A stretch of 44,680 nucleotides of DNA from an uncultured Clostridium sp. (lineage in GTDB: Bacteria; Bacillota; Clostridia; TANB77; CAG-508). The stretch is from contig CAMTJT010000016.1 in NCBI GenBank assembly GCA_947073285.1, positions 1-44,680 on the forward strand. The letters run 5' to 3'. A program made the position numbers and the translations under genes. This document shows, in pieces, positions 18,006 through 26,611 of this stretch. Each line of letters starts with the position of its first letter. Within the stretch, counting starts at the first letter, position 1. The notes below the pieces were generated by a model. The model was not told the DNA's origin and searched no databases. It was given only the letters and a program-made list of their open reading frames with translations.

Positions 18006-18494
18006 ATGACTAGTGGAATGATTACAAAAAAAGACTTAGAAAATAAATATATTTTTTGGGATGTTGATGGTACTTTAGCAGCATATAGATTTAATAATCA
18101 CGTAGCAGATCCAGATGGAACAGATAATGGAATGTCTTTAAAAGAAATAGAAGATGGAGTATTTTTAAAGAGAAAACCATCATTATTTATGCAAAAAGTA
18201 TTAAATCAATGTAGTGCAAAAGAAAATATTATTATGGGACATAGTCGTAATAAAAAGGAAATGGAAGATAAACAAAAGTGGTTAAATAAATATTATCCCA
18301 ATATTAAAAATAGAATATTGGTTTTAGAAAGTTTTTCAAAGGCAGAATGCATGATAGAATATTGTAAAAGTAATAAGATAAAATTAGAAGATATTGTATA
18401 TATAGATGATGTTATTGGATTTTTAAGAGAAACTGAACGAAAAGGAATACAATCATGGCATATTAGTAGTTTTTTAGATTGGGAATTCAATTAA
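18006..18494 (+). CDS. HAD-like hydrolase, small
   Basis: 162 aa when started at ATG 18006, placed 6-10 bp after GAGGAAAG. The frame upstream (TTG 17946) lacks an RBS. YIFWDVDGTLAAYRF carries the DxDGT nucleophile motif, NIIMGHSRNKKEM supplies the motif II region, and EDIVYIDDVIGFL the acidic motif IV. It is probably a phosphatase acting on a small substrate. It follows the ABC exporter by 60 bp and precedes a GNAT gene, probably in one unit. No CGG in frame. Confidence 0.78.
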   Translation: MTSGMITKKDLENKYIFWDVDGTLAAYRFNNHVADPDGTDNGMSLKEIEDGVFLKRKPSLFMQKVLNQCSAKENIIMGHSRNKKEMEDKQKWLNKYYPNIKNRILVLESFSKAECMIEYCKSNKIKLEDIVYIDDVIGFLRETERKGIQSWHISSFLDWEFN

Positions 18495-18510
18495 AAAGAA
18501 GGGAAAAGCA

Positions 18511-18987
18511 ATGCAGATAAAAATCAAGCAACTTACACAGATAGATAAACAAACATTAAATACTATAACTACATGGATGGATAATTGGTGGGGAAAAAGA
18601 GATGGATATACTTGTGAAGAAGTAAACTGCTTTATGGAACATAGCTTAGAAAAAGATAAATTACCACAAACTTATGGAATATTTTTAGAGAGTAAAATTA
18701 TTGGAATATATCAATTGACCTATGAAGACTTAAGTATTAGACCAGATATTTATCCATGGCTTGCCAATGTTTATATAGATGAACCATATCGCCATAAAGG
18801 TTATGGAAAAAAATTACTTGAGAGTGTGAAAAAAAATGCTGAAGAAAATACAAATTTTGAAGAAATTTTTTTATACACAAAACATATTGGATTATATGAA
18901 AAATTTGGTTGGGAATATGTTGGTGCTATTGATACTTATACTAAAAAACCAAGAATACAAAGATTATATAAGTTAAAATTAAGATAG
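18511..18987 (+). CDS. GNAT-family N-acetyltransferase
   Basis: 158 aa. The acetyl-CoA-binding segment is visible as LANVYIDEPYRHKGYGKKLL (motif A, R-x-x-G-x-G, about residues 91-110), with EEIFLYTKHIGLYEKFGWEYVG as the usual C-terminal block. Cytoplasmic, acceptor unknown. RBS AAGGGAAAAG. It lies 16 bp after the HAD gene and 13 bp before the nitroreductase gene. Confidence 0.88.
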   Translation: MQIKIKQLTQIDKQTLNTITTWMDNWWGKRDGYTCEEVNCFMEHSLEKDKLPQTYGIFLESKIIGIYQLTYEDLSIRPDIYPWLANVYIDEPYRHKGYGKKLLESVKKNAEENTNFEEIFLYTKHIGLYEKFGWEYVGAIDTYTKKPRIQRLYKLKLR

Positions 18988-19000
18988 AAGAGGGGTTTTT

Positions 19001-19552
19001 ATGGAATTAAGGGAAATTATAAAAAATAGAAGAAGTATAAGAAAGTATGTTGATAAGCCAATAGACGAAAAAATGATTAAAGAAATTTTATATTATGGTA
19101 GCTTAGCACCATCTGGTAAAAATAGGCAACCATGGAGGTTTGTTGTAATACAAGAAGATAAAAAGCTAAAAGAGAAAATAGCAGATATTATGATAGAAAA
19201 GGCTGAAGAGAGAATAAAAAAAGGAAAGACAGCAGGTAGTATCAAAGAAACAGCAAAAATTATGAAACAAGCACCAGTATTTGTAGCAGTATTTAATTCA
19301 TGGAAACAGGAAAAGCAAAATTCAAATTTGCAATCAATAGGAGCTTGTATTGAAAATATTTGCTTAACAGCAACAGATTTAGGAGTAGGTAGCTTATGGA
19401 TTTGTGATATTGATTGTGCTTTTCAAGAAGTAGAAAAGTTATTAGGAAAAGAAGAAGAGTCGCTTGTTGCAGGAGTTGCTTTAGGCTATTCTTTAGAAAA
19501 TCCAGAGGCACGTCCTAGATTAGAAATAGAAGAAATAACACAATGGAGATAA
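19001..19552 (+). CDS. Nitroreductase-family flavoprotein
   Basis: 183 aa. The N-terminal FMN-binding motif RRSIRKYVDKPI (about residues 10-21), APSGKNRQPWRFVV (about 34-47) and a GVGSLWICDID core (about 128-138) identify the NADH oxidase/nitroreductase fold. It should bind FMN and reduce an unknown substrate with NAD(P)H. It sits in a run of closely spaced genes (GNAT before, transglutaminase after, 4-bp gap). Confidence 0.9.
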   Translation: MELREIIKNRRSIRKYVDKPIDEKMIKEILYYGSLAPSGKNRQPWRFVVIQEDKKLKEKIADIMIEKAEERIKKGKTAGSIKETAKIMKQAPVFVAVFNSWKQEKQNSNLQSIGACIENICLTATDLGVGSLWICDIDCAFQEVEKLLGKEEESLVAGVALGYSLENPEARPRLEIEEITQWR

Positions 19553-19555
19553 GAA

Positions 19556-20446
19556 ATGGAAAATGAAATATTAGAATTTTATAAACAAACAAGTTCTTTT
19601 ACGGATTTAGGGTATTATAAAGAATTTGCTCAAAAATTACCAAATGATATAGAAGAATTATGTATATTGCAAAGGATGCAAATAATACATCCAGTAGTAT
19701 TTAAGGATAAAAATATTAGAAATAGAAAAAACTGTTTTTGGGGAGATATGAGTAAAGTATCTATTAGTAGATTAGAATTTGAAGATGATATTTTTCCAAC
19801 AGCACAAAGTATGCTTGCAGAATTACTAAGAAAAGATAGGAATTACCATAAAAATAGAGAAGCAAAAGATAAGATTCATGTTACTTGTAGAGGACAAGCT
19901 ATCTTATTAGCTAGTATATTAAAAGCAAAGGGGATGTCAGCAAGAGTAAGAAGTGGATTTGCAGAATATATTAATCAAAATGGAATATATTATGACCATT
20001 GGATTACCGAATATTTTGATGAAAAAGAAGAAAAGTGGAAATTAGTAGATGCAGATATGCATTGTCCAGAAGAAGAAATAACTTTTGATTTAAATGATAT
20101 GCCTTACAAAGAATTTTTATTTGGAGCTAATGCATGGTTAGGGGTAAGAAACAAAACTTATCAAGAAGAAACAATATTGTATGCCTCAGATCCAGTTACT
20201 TTAGGATTAAAAGCTGCTATAAGAGGACTATTTTACGATTTTCATGCTTTAATGAATGATGAAATTATTTTTTTACATATGCCTAGATATATTAGTGAAA
20301 AAAATTTTAATTTAAATGAAACAGAATTAAAAGAATTAGATCAATTAGCAGAATTAATGTTAGAGCCAAATAAGAATTTTAATAAACTATTAGAAATATG
20401 GAATACAAATACTAAGTTTAGAATCATGCAAGGTGCATTAAATTAA
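19556..20446 (+). CDS. Transglutaminase-like protein
   Basis: 296 aa. The papain-like core is visible with Cys in HVTCRGQAILLA (about residue 105), His in YYDHWITEY (about 144) and Asp in KLVDADMH (about 163), the usual Cys-His-Asp triad. No signal peptide, so probably cytoplasmic. The target may be an amide or peptide bond. It is the last gene of the 18.0-20.4 kb unit and is followed by a terminator overlapping repeat copy A. Confidence 0.82.
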   Translation: MENEILEFYKQTSSFTDLGYYKEFAQKLPNDIEELCILQRMQIIHPVVFKDKNIRNRKNCFWGDMSKVSISRLEFEDDIFPTAQSMLAELLRKDRNYHKNREAKDKIHVTCRGQAILLASILKAKGMSARVRSGFAEYINQNGIYYDHWITEYFDEKEEKWKLVDADMHCPEEEITFDLNDMPYKEFLFGANAWLGVRNKTYQEETILYASDPVTLGLKAAIRGLFYDFHALMNDEIIFLHMPRYISEKNFNLNETELKELDQLAELMLEPNKNFNKLLEIWNTNTKFRIMQGALN

Positions 20447-20450
20447 GAAG

Positions 20451-20477
20451 GAGAGGGAAGAAGGTTTCCCTCTTTTT
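20451..20477 (+). terminator. Terminator of the 18006-20446 gene run
   Basis: AGAGGGA pairs with TCCCTCT and is followed by TTTTT. Its T run merges with the left end of the dispersed repeat. Confidence 0.8.
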
Positions 20478-20606
20478 ATTGTATAGGAAAAATCACAGAT
20501 TTTTCCTATACAACAAGGTTAGTTTTCCTTAGGCTGTGCAGTTGCGAAGCAACTTGCACAAGTGTGCGTCGGAAGCTTTGCTTCCGTTAACGCACACCTT
20601 TCTTAT
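20473..20606 (+). repeat. Dispersed three-hairpin repeat, copy A (134 bp)
   Basis: Three consecutive hairpins: about 20480-20514 (TTGTATAGGAAAAATC with its complement), about 20533-20561 (GTGCAGTTGC-GAA-GCAACTTGCAC) and about 20561-20598 (GTGTGCGT plus GGAAGC-TTT-GCTTCC plus ACGCACAC). Linkers are conserved as well. A nearly identical copy of the same length lies inverted at 43348-43481, with about five differences by eye. No ORF. Probably a MITE- or REP-like element. Confidence 0.88.
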
Positions 20607-20611
20607 AAATA

Positions 20612-21370
20612 CTAAATATCATAAAGATTTTTAAATACATAACCTTGAGATTTAAGATAGGAAATAGAATCTTTTAAGGCTAAAGAACTATCACTAACAT
20701 CTTTTGTGTCGTGCATTAAAACTACTAAAGCATTCTTATTTTTACTAGACTTCTTCAAATTATCTAATAATCCGAGTAGCAGTATATTTTTTCATAGAGT
20801 CATTATTTAAGCAATTCCAATCAAGATAAGTATAATTCATATTAGCAAGTTGTATGACAGCATTTTTCTTTTCTTGTTTATAAATGGGAGTCATAAAACC
20901 GATTAGGAAATCTAAAAACATAAGAACAATAATTGTTAACCCCAATAGCATTTCCAATTGCTAAATCTGTTTTTTTTATTTCTTCTTCAAAATGTCCGAT
21001 ATAAAATAGAATTATTATGACTATAACTATGATTAGCAATGTAATGCCCCTCATCATAGGCACGTTTTACAATTTCAGGGTGATTGTCTACTAATTTACC
21101 AATAACAAAAAAGCTAGCTTTTACATTTTCTTCTTTTAAAATATCCAAAACTTTAGGTGTTATAGCAGGATTAGGGCCATCATCAAAAGTTAAATAGCAT
21201 ATTTTATCTTTTCCTTCTAAAAGATAATTAAGATTGTTTGAAGAATTAGCAGAAATATCTTTTTCAAAATCTGCTTTTATAGAAGAGTGTAAAGTAATAA
21301 ATAGCATTAATATAAGAAAAATAGAAAAAAAGGTCAAAAGTGTTTTTTTATGTAATAGAAAAATTCTCAA
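20612..21370 (-). CDS. Polysaccharide deacetylase (NodB-like), needs three +1 shifts at CGG
   Basis: TTG start at 21370, about 8 bp after GAGGTG (an upstream TTG at 21385 lacks an RBS). N-terminal membrane anchor (about residues 10-28), then the NodB domain: CYLTFDDGPNPAITPKVLD with the catalytic Asp pair, HYIANHSYSH metal-binding motif, and FRFPNG, the RPPxG-type motif. The reading frame is continuous only if C is skipped at 20998, 20901 and 20774 (- strand CGG each time). Segment lengths of 124, 32, 42 and 53 codons give 251 aa ending at the TAG at 20612. Predicted to deacetylate peptidoglycan or other cell-wall glycans. Confidence 0.88.
20772..20774 (-). other. +1 frameshift site ACT-CGG-A
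   Basis: The extra C (complement of 20774) precedes GGA. The zero frame ends four codons later; the shifted frame gives LLDNLKKSSKN and continues to the natural C-terminus. Confidence 0.88.
20899..20901 (-). other. +1 frameshift site AAT-CGG-T within FRFPN-G
   Basis: The extra C (complement of 20901) precedes the glycine of the FRFPNG motif. The shifted frame continues FMTPIYKQEKK. Confidence 0.9.
20996..20998 (-). other. +1 frameshift site TAT-CGG-A
   Basis: On the - strand the extra C (complement of 20998) precedes GGA. The zero frame stops three codons later; the shifted frame continues HFEEEIKKTD. Confidence 0.88.
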
Positions 21371-21602
21371 GAATATGCACCTCAATAAAATGGTATGAAA
21401 ATAGAAGAATAGATATTACTAAGAAATAAAGAATTATTCTAAGAAAAGCTTGAAAAAAATATAAAATTGTAGTAGACTAATAGATACGGCTTTAAGCTTT
21501 TTTTATTGTAAATAGGTTGAAAATAAGCTTAAAATAAGTCAAAGAATAACTACATTAGTAGAATTAATAATACAAGAAATGAAACGGAGTTAAAACAAAA
21601 AA

Positions 21603-22935
21603 ATGAACATTCAATTATCAGAACATTTTACTTATAAAAAATTAATAAGATTTACCATACCAACCATTATAATGATGATATTTACATCTATTTATGGGGT
21701 AGTAGATGGCATATTTGTGTCAAACTTTGTAGGAAGTGACAGTTTTGCAGCAGTAAACTTAATTATGCCAGCTTTAATGATTTTAGGAACTATAGGATTT
21801 ATGATAGGTACAGGAGGAAGTGCCTTAGTATCTAAAACCATAGGAGAAGGAGATAAGAAAAAAGCAAACCAATATTTTTCAATGCTTATTTACCTAATTA
21901 TTATTGTGGGAATTATACTTTCTATATTAGGAATAGTATTAGTTGAGCCAATGGCAAAGCTACTAGGGGCAGATGAGAGCCTGGTTGCAGATTGTATAGT
22001 ATATGGTAGAACTTTAATGATTTTCTTAGTACCATTTGCTTTGCAAAACTGCTTTCAAAGTTTTTTAATAGTAGCAGAAAAGCCAACTTTAGGATTAGTT
22101 ATTTCGGTTATTTCAGGTGTTTTAAATATGACATTAGACTTTTTATTTATGTATGTATTTAAAATGGGAGTTTTTGGAGCAGCATTAGCAACAGGAATTA
22201 GCCAAGCTTTGCGGTTCAATTGTTCCAATTGTTTACTTTATTGGCAATAAAAATGGTACATTAAAACTATCAAAAGCAAAATTTGAATGGAGGGCTATTT
22301 TGCAATCTTGTATTAATGGCTCTTCAGAAATGTTAACAAATATATCTATGTCACTTGTCAATATATTATTTAATGCACAACTTATGAAATATGCAGGAGC
22401 AAATGGAGTAGTAGCATATGGAATTATTATGTATGTAGGTTTTATTTTTGTAGGAACTTATTTAGGCTATTCTATTGGAACTGCACCAATTATTGGTTAT
22501 CATTATGGAGCAGGTAATACAAATGAATTAAAAGGAATATTAAAAAAGAGTTTTAAATTAATCGGGGTTACATCTATTGTTATGACAGGTTTAGCTGAAA
22601 TATTATCAAATTTACTTGCCTCAATATTTGTAAGTTATGATGCAGGTTTAATGGCAATGACAGCAAATGCAATAAGATTATTTTCTCTATCTTATTTCAT
22701 TAGTGGTTTTAATATATTTAGTTCTTCTTTCTTCACAGCACTAAATAATGGAGGCGTTTCAGCAGCAATTTCATTTTTAAGAACTCTAGTGTTCCAAGTT
22801 ATTATGATATTTGTATTACCACTTATTTGGGGGCTAAATGGTATTTGGCTTGCAGTAGTATTTGCAGAAATATTATCTTTAGGAGTCAGTGTTATCTTTT
22901 TAATGGTTAATAGAAAAAAATATCAATATGCATAA
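21603..22935 (+). CDS. MATE-family efflux transporter, needs +1 shift at CGG 22212
   Basis: Start ATG 21603; the zero frame covers 203 codons through ATGISQAL. CGG at 22212 is followed by 12 codons and a stop. Skipping the C gives GSIVPIVYFIG and the frame runs on to 22935, for 443 aa, the normal length of a MATE protein. Twelve hydrophobic segments are visible in the combined product, including DGIFVSNFVGSDSFAAVNL near the N-terminus and the symmetrical second half. Predicted Na+- or H+-driven exporter of drugs or metabolites. Confidence 0.9.
22212..22214 (+). other. +1 frameshift site TTG-CGG-T
   Basis: The extra C at 22212 precedes GGT. It separates the first and second halves of the MATE transporter in the zero frame. 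Confidence 0.9.
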
Positions 22936-23107
22936 AATCTTATTTGAAAATGCATAGAGTCTAATAGAAATTTTGTGGTTCTTATAAAGAAAAAGTGTAA
23001 AACTAGAAAGGTTGAGATATAATATAAAAAATATTTAGTTTTAATTAGAAAAAAGTGGTTAACATAAAAATAAAATGCACATACTATATAATAGGAGGAA
23101 AAATAAA

Positions 23108-23872
23108 GTGGAAAACATATTATATAGTATGGCAGGAATTTTAATACCATTTATTGGAACTACCTTAGGAAGCAGTTTAGTACTTTTCATGAAGAAAAAT
23201 TTAACTGAAAAATTTACAAAAATGATAGTAGGATTTGCAGTAGGAGTCATGATAGCAGCAAGTATATGGTCACTTATATTACCAGCAGTAGAAATGTCAC
23301 AAGAACAAGGCAAAATAGCATGGTTATCTGCAAGTTTAGGTTTAATAGCAGGGGTTGTATTTCTCATTGTTATTAACAAATTATCAGATAAATTTCAAAA
23401 AGAGGGAAAAGGCAAAAGACCGAATATGTTGATGCTTTCAGTTACACTACATAATATTCCAGAAGGAATGGCAGTAGGAGTATGTTTTGCAGGATTTTTG
23501 GCAGGAAATGCAGGAATAGCTTTTATAGAAGCAATTGTTTTAGCACTTGGAATAGCTATTCAAAATATTCCAGAAGGCACTATTATATCAATGCCTTTAA
23601 AGATGAGTGGAACTGATAAGAAAAAAGCATTTTTATATGGTGTATTATCAGGAATTGTAGAACCAATTGCAGCAATTGTTACAATACTATTAACTAATAT
23701 AGTAGTACCAATTTTACCATTTTTATTAGCATTTGCAGCAGGGGCAATGATATATGTTGTGGTAGAAGAATTAATTCCAGAAATGCATGAAGGTACTAAA
23801 TCAACACTAGGTGTAATAGGGACAACAATAGGGTTTGTAATTATGATGGTATTAGATATAGCATTAGGTTAA
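23108..23872 (+). CDS. ZIP-family divalent metal transporter
   Basis: 254 aa from GTG 23108, 8-10 bp after AGGAGG. An upstream ATG at 23075 has no RBS. Eight hydrophobic helices are expected. Diagnostic metal-site helices are LHNIPEGMAVGV (about residues 120-131) and AIQNIPEGTIIS (about 158-169). Probably imports Zn2+ or a related divalent cation. Monocistronic, with a shared bidirectional terminator at 23903. Confidence 0.9.
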   Translation: MENILYSMAGILIPFIGTTLGSSLVLFMKKNLTEKFTKMIVGFAVGVMIAASIWSLILPAVEMSQEQGKIAWLSASLGLIAGVVFLIVINKLSDKFQKEGKGKRPNMLMLSVTLHNIPEGMAVGVCFAGFLAGNAGIAFIEAIVLALGIAIQNIPEGTIISMPLKMSGTDKKKAFLYGVLSGIVEPIAAIVTILLTNIVVPILPFLLAFAAGAMIYVVVEELIPEMHEGTKSTLGVIGTTIGFVIMMVLDIALG

Positions 23873-23902
23873 AAAAGTAATTTTATAAAAGTTACTAGAT
23901 AC

Positions 23903-23944
23903 AAAAAAGTAGAAGATTTCAAATAAGAAATCTTCTACTTTTTT
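23903..23944. terminator. Bidirectional terminator between the ZIP gene and KH-protein A
   Basis: AAAAAAGTAGAAGATTTC and its complement with the 6-base loop AAATAA and T runs on both strands. The loop and stem are nearly the same as at 25594-25634. Confidence 0.9.
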
Positions 23945-23965
23945 AAGTTTACCAAGAGGTAACTT

Positions 23966-24652
23966 TTAGTTTTCATTTTCTGCTTTTACTGTAATATGGC
24001 TAAGCCCAAGTCCATCAGAAAGCTTTTTTATATTAGATGCGTTTTTTCCAATCAGTTTGCTTACGTAGCATTTGGGAACTGTGATAGTAACAGTAGTTCT
24101 TACTTTTAAGGCTTTTCTAAAAATAGCTAAACCTTCAAATGGGTGTCCAGATGGTGCAAGATTGAACAAATAATATTTTTCATCCATATTTTTGCCAGAA
24201 AGTATAGCATAGTCATCTTCATTCCACCAACAAGAAATTCCATCTAAACTGTGACTTTCAAAATACTGATCAAATTCTGCACTTTCTTTTTCAAGAATAA
24301 AATCTTCTAGTCTTTGTTTAGCACATAGAAAGTAGTTATTTGCAACCTTAAGCATATGTGCAGTAGGAAAATTTCCTGTGTGATAACCAAAATGGTGGCT
24401 AGTTACTAACATACCATTTAACTTAACGATAGGAGCAGTAACTGATTCCCATTCTACTACATTAGGGTTATAGGTAATAAGCCGAGAGCCATTATCTTCA
24501 TAATAAATTTTTAATGTTTTTAATTCTGGTTCACGATACCGAGGAAAAGAGGGCAAGCTAGGAACTGCAAGTGCTATGTTATGCTCATTTTTATATCTTA
24601 ATTGATAGATGCCATTTATGTTAGTCCAAAATACATTGCTATCTAGCTGCAT
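23966..24652 (-). CDS. KH-like domain protein A, 228 aa, antisense cassette
   Basis: ATG 24652 is chosen because AGGAGG sits about 9 bp upstream; the longer TTG start abuts the RBS. Residues 1-185 are an unrecognised domain with NVFW...NGIYQL, VVEWESVTAP, DGISCWW and NMDEKYYLFNL. The last 45 residues look like a KH domain (TITVPKCYVSKLIGKNASNIKKL), but the GxxG loop is changed to GKNA. It is clearly paralogous to the gene at 25661 along its whole length. Solitary - strand cassette with promoter 24704-24732. Two in-frame CGG codons (Arg; complements of 24482-24484 and 24539-24541). RNA or single-stranded nucleic acid binding is inferred from the KH part only. Confidence 0.75.
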   Translation of the reverse strand: MQLDSNVFWTNINGIYQLRYKNEHNIALAVPSLPSFPRYREPELKTLKIYYEDNGSRLITYNPNVVEWESVTAPIVKLNGMLVTSHHFGYHTGNFPTAHMLKVANNYFLCAKQRLEDFILEKESAEFDQYFESHSLDGISCWWNEDDYAILSGKNMDEKYYLFNLAPSGHPFEGLAIFRKALKVRTTVTITVPKCYVSKLIGKNASNIKKLSDGLGLSHITVKAENEN

Positions 24653-24703
24653 GACAAACAACCTCCTTTTATGAAAACTATTAAGTAAAAATATAATGAC
24701 AAT

Positions 24704-24732
24704 ATTATATCACACTTTATGTAAATTGTAAA
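24704..24732 (-). promoter_or_regulatory. Sigma-A promoter of KH-protein A
   Basis: - strand TTTACA (24732-24727), 17-bp spacer containing ATTTACATAAAGT, TATAAT (24709-24704). The spacer is shared with the promoter at 26414. Confidence 0.85.
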
Positions 24733-25069
24733 ATGATTTTAAAAAAATATATAGTAAAAGTTAGTAACAAAGGCATATGTTAGCAAAAGCAAAGTTTTTT
24801 TCATATGATTATAATAGTTTTTTAAAAGGTAACAAATTCCATTGCTAGATATTTCATTTTATGATAGGATATAAATGAAGTAAAAGATAATTTTTTATAG
24901 CAAAATGAATATATTATAATAAAGATGAAACAAAGCAATAGATAGAAACAATATTTAAAATAGTTTTATAAAAGTTATAGAATAGAGAGTATGAAGTAAT
25001 TTATAAAAGAGAAGATTATAAAAATAAATAGCTAAAAATAAAAAAGAATTATAGCGAGGAGAAAAGCAA
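24733..25069. other. AT-rich region upstream of the papain-like gene
   Basis: No gene seen. Contains TTTATAAAAGTTA-type sequences (about 24965 and 25001) like those at 8192-8350. A likely start-proximal GAGGAG RBS lies at about 25057. Confidence 0.35.
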
Positions 25070-25594
25070 ATGAAGAAAATATATGTTATTTTAATGCATA
25101 CCCATACCATACCTTCTAGAATTATTAAAGCAGTTACAAAATATGAATACAGTCATGTAGGTATTTCTTTAGAAGAAAACTGTAATACCATTTATAGTTT
25201 TGGAAGAGTAAACGCGCATTCTATATTACATGCAGGTTTTTGTATAGAACGTAGAGATGGAGAGTTTTTTAAAACCTTTCATAGAACAGAATGTAAAATA
25301 TTTGAGGTGTCAATTACAGAAGAACAATACGAAAAAGTAGAAGAAATGTTAGATTATATGGTAATGAATAAAAAACAATATAAATATGATTATTTTGGTA
25401 TAATACCTAGATTTTTAGGAATACCAGTAACATTAAAAAACAGATATGTATGCAGTTATTTTGTAGCACTTATTTTAGCAAAAGCAAAAATTCATCGTTT
25501 TAATAAAAAAACATGTATGGTAAAACCACAAGATTTTTCTAATATTAGAAAATTTCATGAGATTTATAAGGGGAGTTATGCCTTATATAGATAA
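25070..25594 (+). CDS. Permuted papain-fold (NlpC/P60 or YiiX-like) protein, 174 aa
   Basis: No signal peptide. The EYSHVGISL segment (about residues 25-33) carries a His in the position typical of circularly permuted NlpC/P60 proteins, and NRYVCSYFVALILA (about 124-137) carries the candidate Cys nucleophile. Possible amidase, peptidase or acyl-hydrolase. It is the only + strand gene between the two KH-like antisense cassettes and uses host-type codons. Start ATG after GAGGAG. Confidence 0.68.
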   Translation: MKKIYVILMHTHTIPSRIIKAVTKYEYSHVGISLEENCNTIYSFGRVNAHSILHAGFCIERRDGEFFKTFHRTECKIFEVSITEEQYEKVEEMLDYMVMNKKQYKYDYFGIIPRFLGIPVTLKNRYVCSYFVALILAKAKIHRFNKKTCMVKPQDFSNIRKFHEIYKGSYALYR

Positions 25595-25634
25595 AACAAG
25601 TAGGAGATTTCAAATGAGAAATCTCCTACTTGTT
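25594..25634. terminator. Bidirectional terminator between the papain-like gene and KH-protein B
   Basis: AAACAAGTAGGAGATTTC and its complement around AAATGA. Close relative of the 23903-23944 hairpin, so the gene-plus-terminator cassette seems to have been duplicated as a unit. Confidence 0.88.
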
Positions 25635-25660
25635 TATGTGTAGTTCTTGGCTAGAACTAC

Positions 25661-26356
25661 TTAGTCTTCATCACAGGCTACTACTTTGATATAACGAAGC
25701 CCAAGTTCGTCTGCAAGCCGTTTAATGTTTGCACCACCTTTTCCAATTACTCTGCTAATATGAAATTTGGGAACTTTGAGGGTAATGGTTTGTTTTCCTT
25801 TAAGGGCATCTTTCAAAATAATAAGCCCTTTAAAGTAAAATTCGCAACGAGTTAGATTGAAAGGAAAATATTTGTCATCCATATTGCCAGGTTGCAACAA
25901 ATCATCAGCATCATTTTCCCACCAAACACAAATGCCATCTTTGCTTTCAGCAGCAAAATAGTTTTCAAAATCCTTCTTTTCTTTAACAAGTCCAATATCA
26001 TGGATTTTGTCAGTTATCCTTTGAGAGTATTCTTTTGCTGCTTGAACCATTTTGGGTGAAGGAACTTTTTCGGTATGAGTACCTAGAACAATACCAACTT
26101 GGTAACCGCAAAGCCTACGAAGAGGGGCAGAAACTTCCTCATATTCAACTACTTCAGGGTCATAAACCAGAAGCTCGCCAGTATCAGAAAGTTCGTAGTT
26201 AATGCCGAGTTCTTTAAAAGTATCTGCGAAACACGAAGTGTATCGTGGTAAAAGATTCTTTTGAAGAAAGTTGGCACCACCGTGGCTATCCAAATGGTTT
26301 AAAGTATATCGACCATTTGGTTGCTCTCCCCAAAAGATGTTGTATTCTTCGAACAT
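25661..26356 (-). CDS. KH-like domain protein B, 231 aa, antisense cassette
   Basis: ATG 26356 after AGGAGG. Same architecture as protein A (23966-24652): NIFW...NGRYTL, VVEYEEVSAPL, DGICVWWEND, NMDDKYFPFNL and a C-terminal KH-like domain TLKVPKFHISRVIGKGGANI with an intact GKGG (GxxG) loop. The KH part would bind single-stranded RNA or DNA; the rest is unknown. One in-frame CGG (Arg in IKRLAD, complement of 25718-25720); reading it as a +1 shift would destroy the end of the KH domain. GC-richer than host genes, own promoter and terminator. Confidence 0.78.
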   Translation of the reverse strand: MFEEYNIFWGEQPNGRYTLNHLDSHGGANFLQKNLLPRYTSCFADTFKELGINYELSDTGELLVYDPEVVEYEEVSAPLRRLCGYQVGIVLGTHTEKVPSPKMVQAAKEYSQRITDKIHDIGLVKEKKDFENYFAAESKDGICVWWENDADDLLQPGNMDDKYFPFNLTRCEFYFKGLIILKDALKGKQTITLKVPKFHISRVIGKGGANIKRLADELGLRYIKVVACDED

Positions 26357-26413
26357 AATGAAAAACCTCCTAGTTGTTATTGATGAAGACTATTCAAAGA
26401 AACGTATAGGAAT

Positions 26414-26442
26414 AGTATAACATACTTTATGTAAATTAACAA
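26414..26442 (-). promoter_or_regulatory. Sigma-A promoter of KH-protein B
   Basis: - strand TTGTTA (26442-26437), 17-bp spacer ATTTACATAAAGTATGT, TATACT (26419-26414). Confidence 0.82.
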
Positions 26443-26611
26443 CCTTTTGAAAAAAAGTTAATGTAAAAGTAAATTCCAGTTAGTCATTTGATGGAATTTA
26501 AAAATAGACTTAAGCCTTTTGAAAAAAATATTAAAATCACTATTCTTTTTCTACAATTTATGATATAAATAATAATTGCATAAGAAAAATCAATTACTAT
26601 GAGGGGGAAAT

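Noticed and set aside
20612..21370. Deacetylase region as a decayed pseudogene
   Set aside because: Three identical CGG events restore a motif-complete protein with no other lesion, and seven other genes show the same pattern.
22936..23150. Hydrophobic frames between the MATE and ZIP genes on the - strand
   Set aside because: AT-rich chance frames without RBS, overlapping the ZIP gene promoter region.
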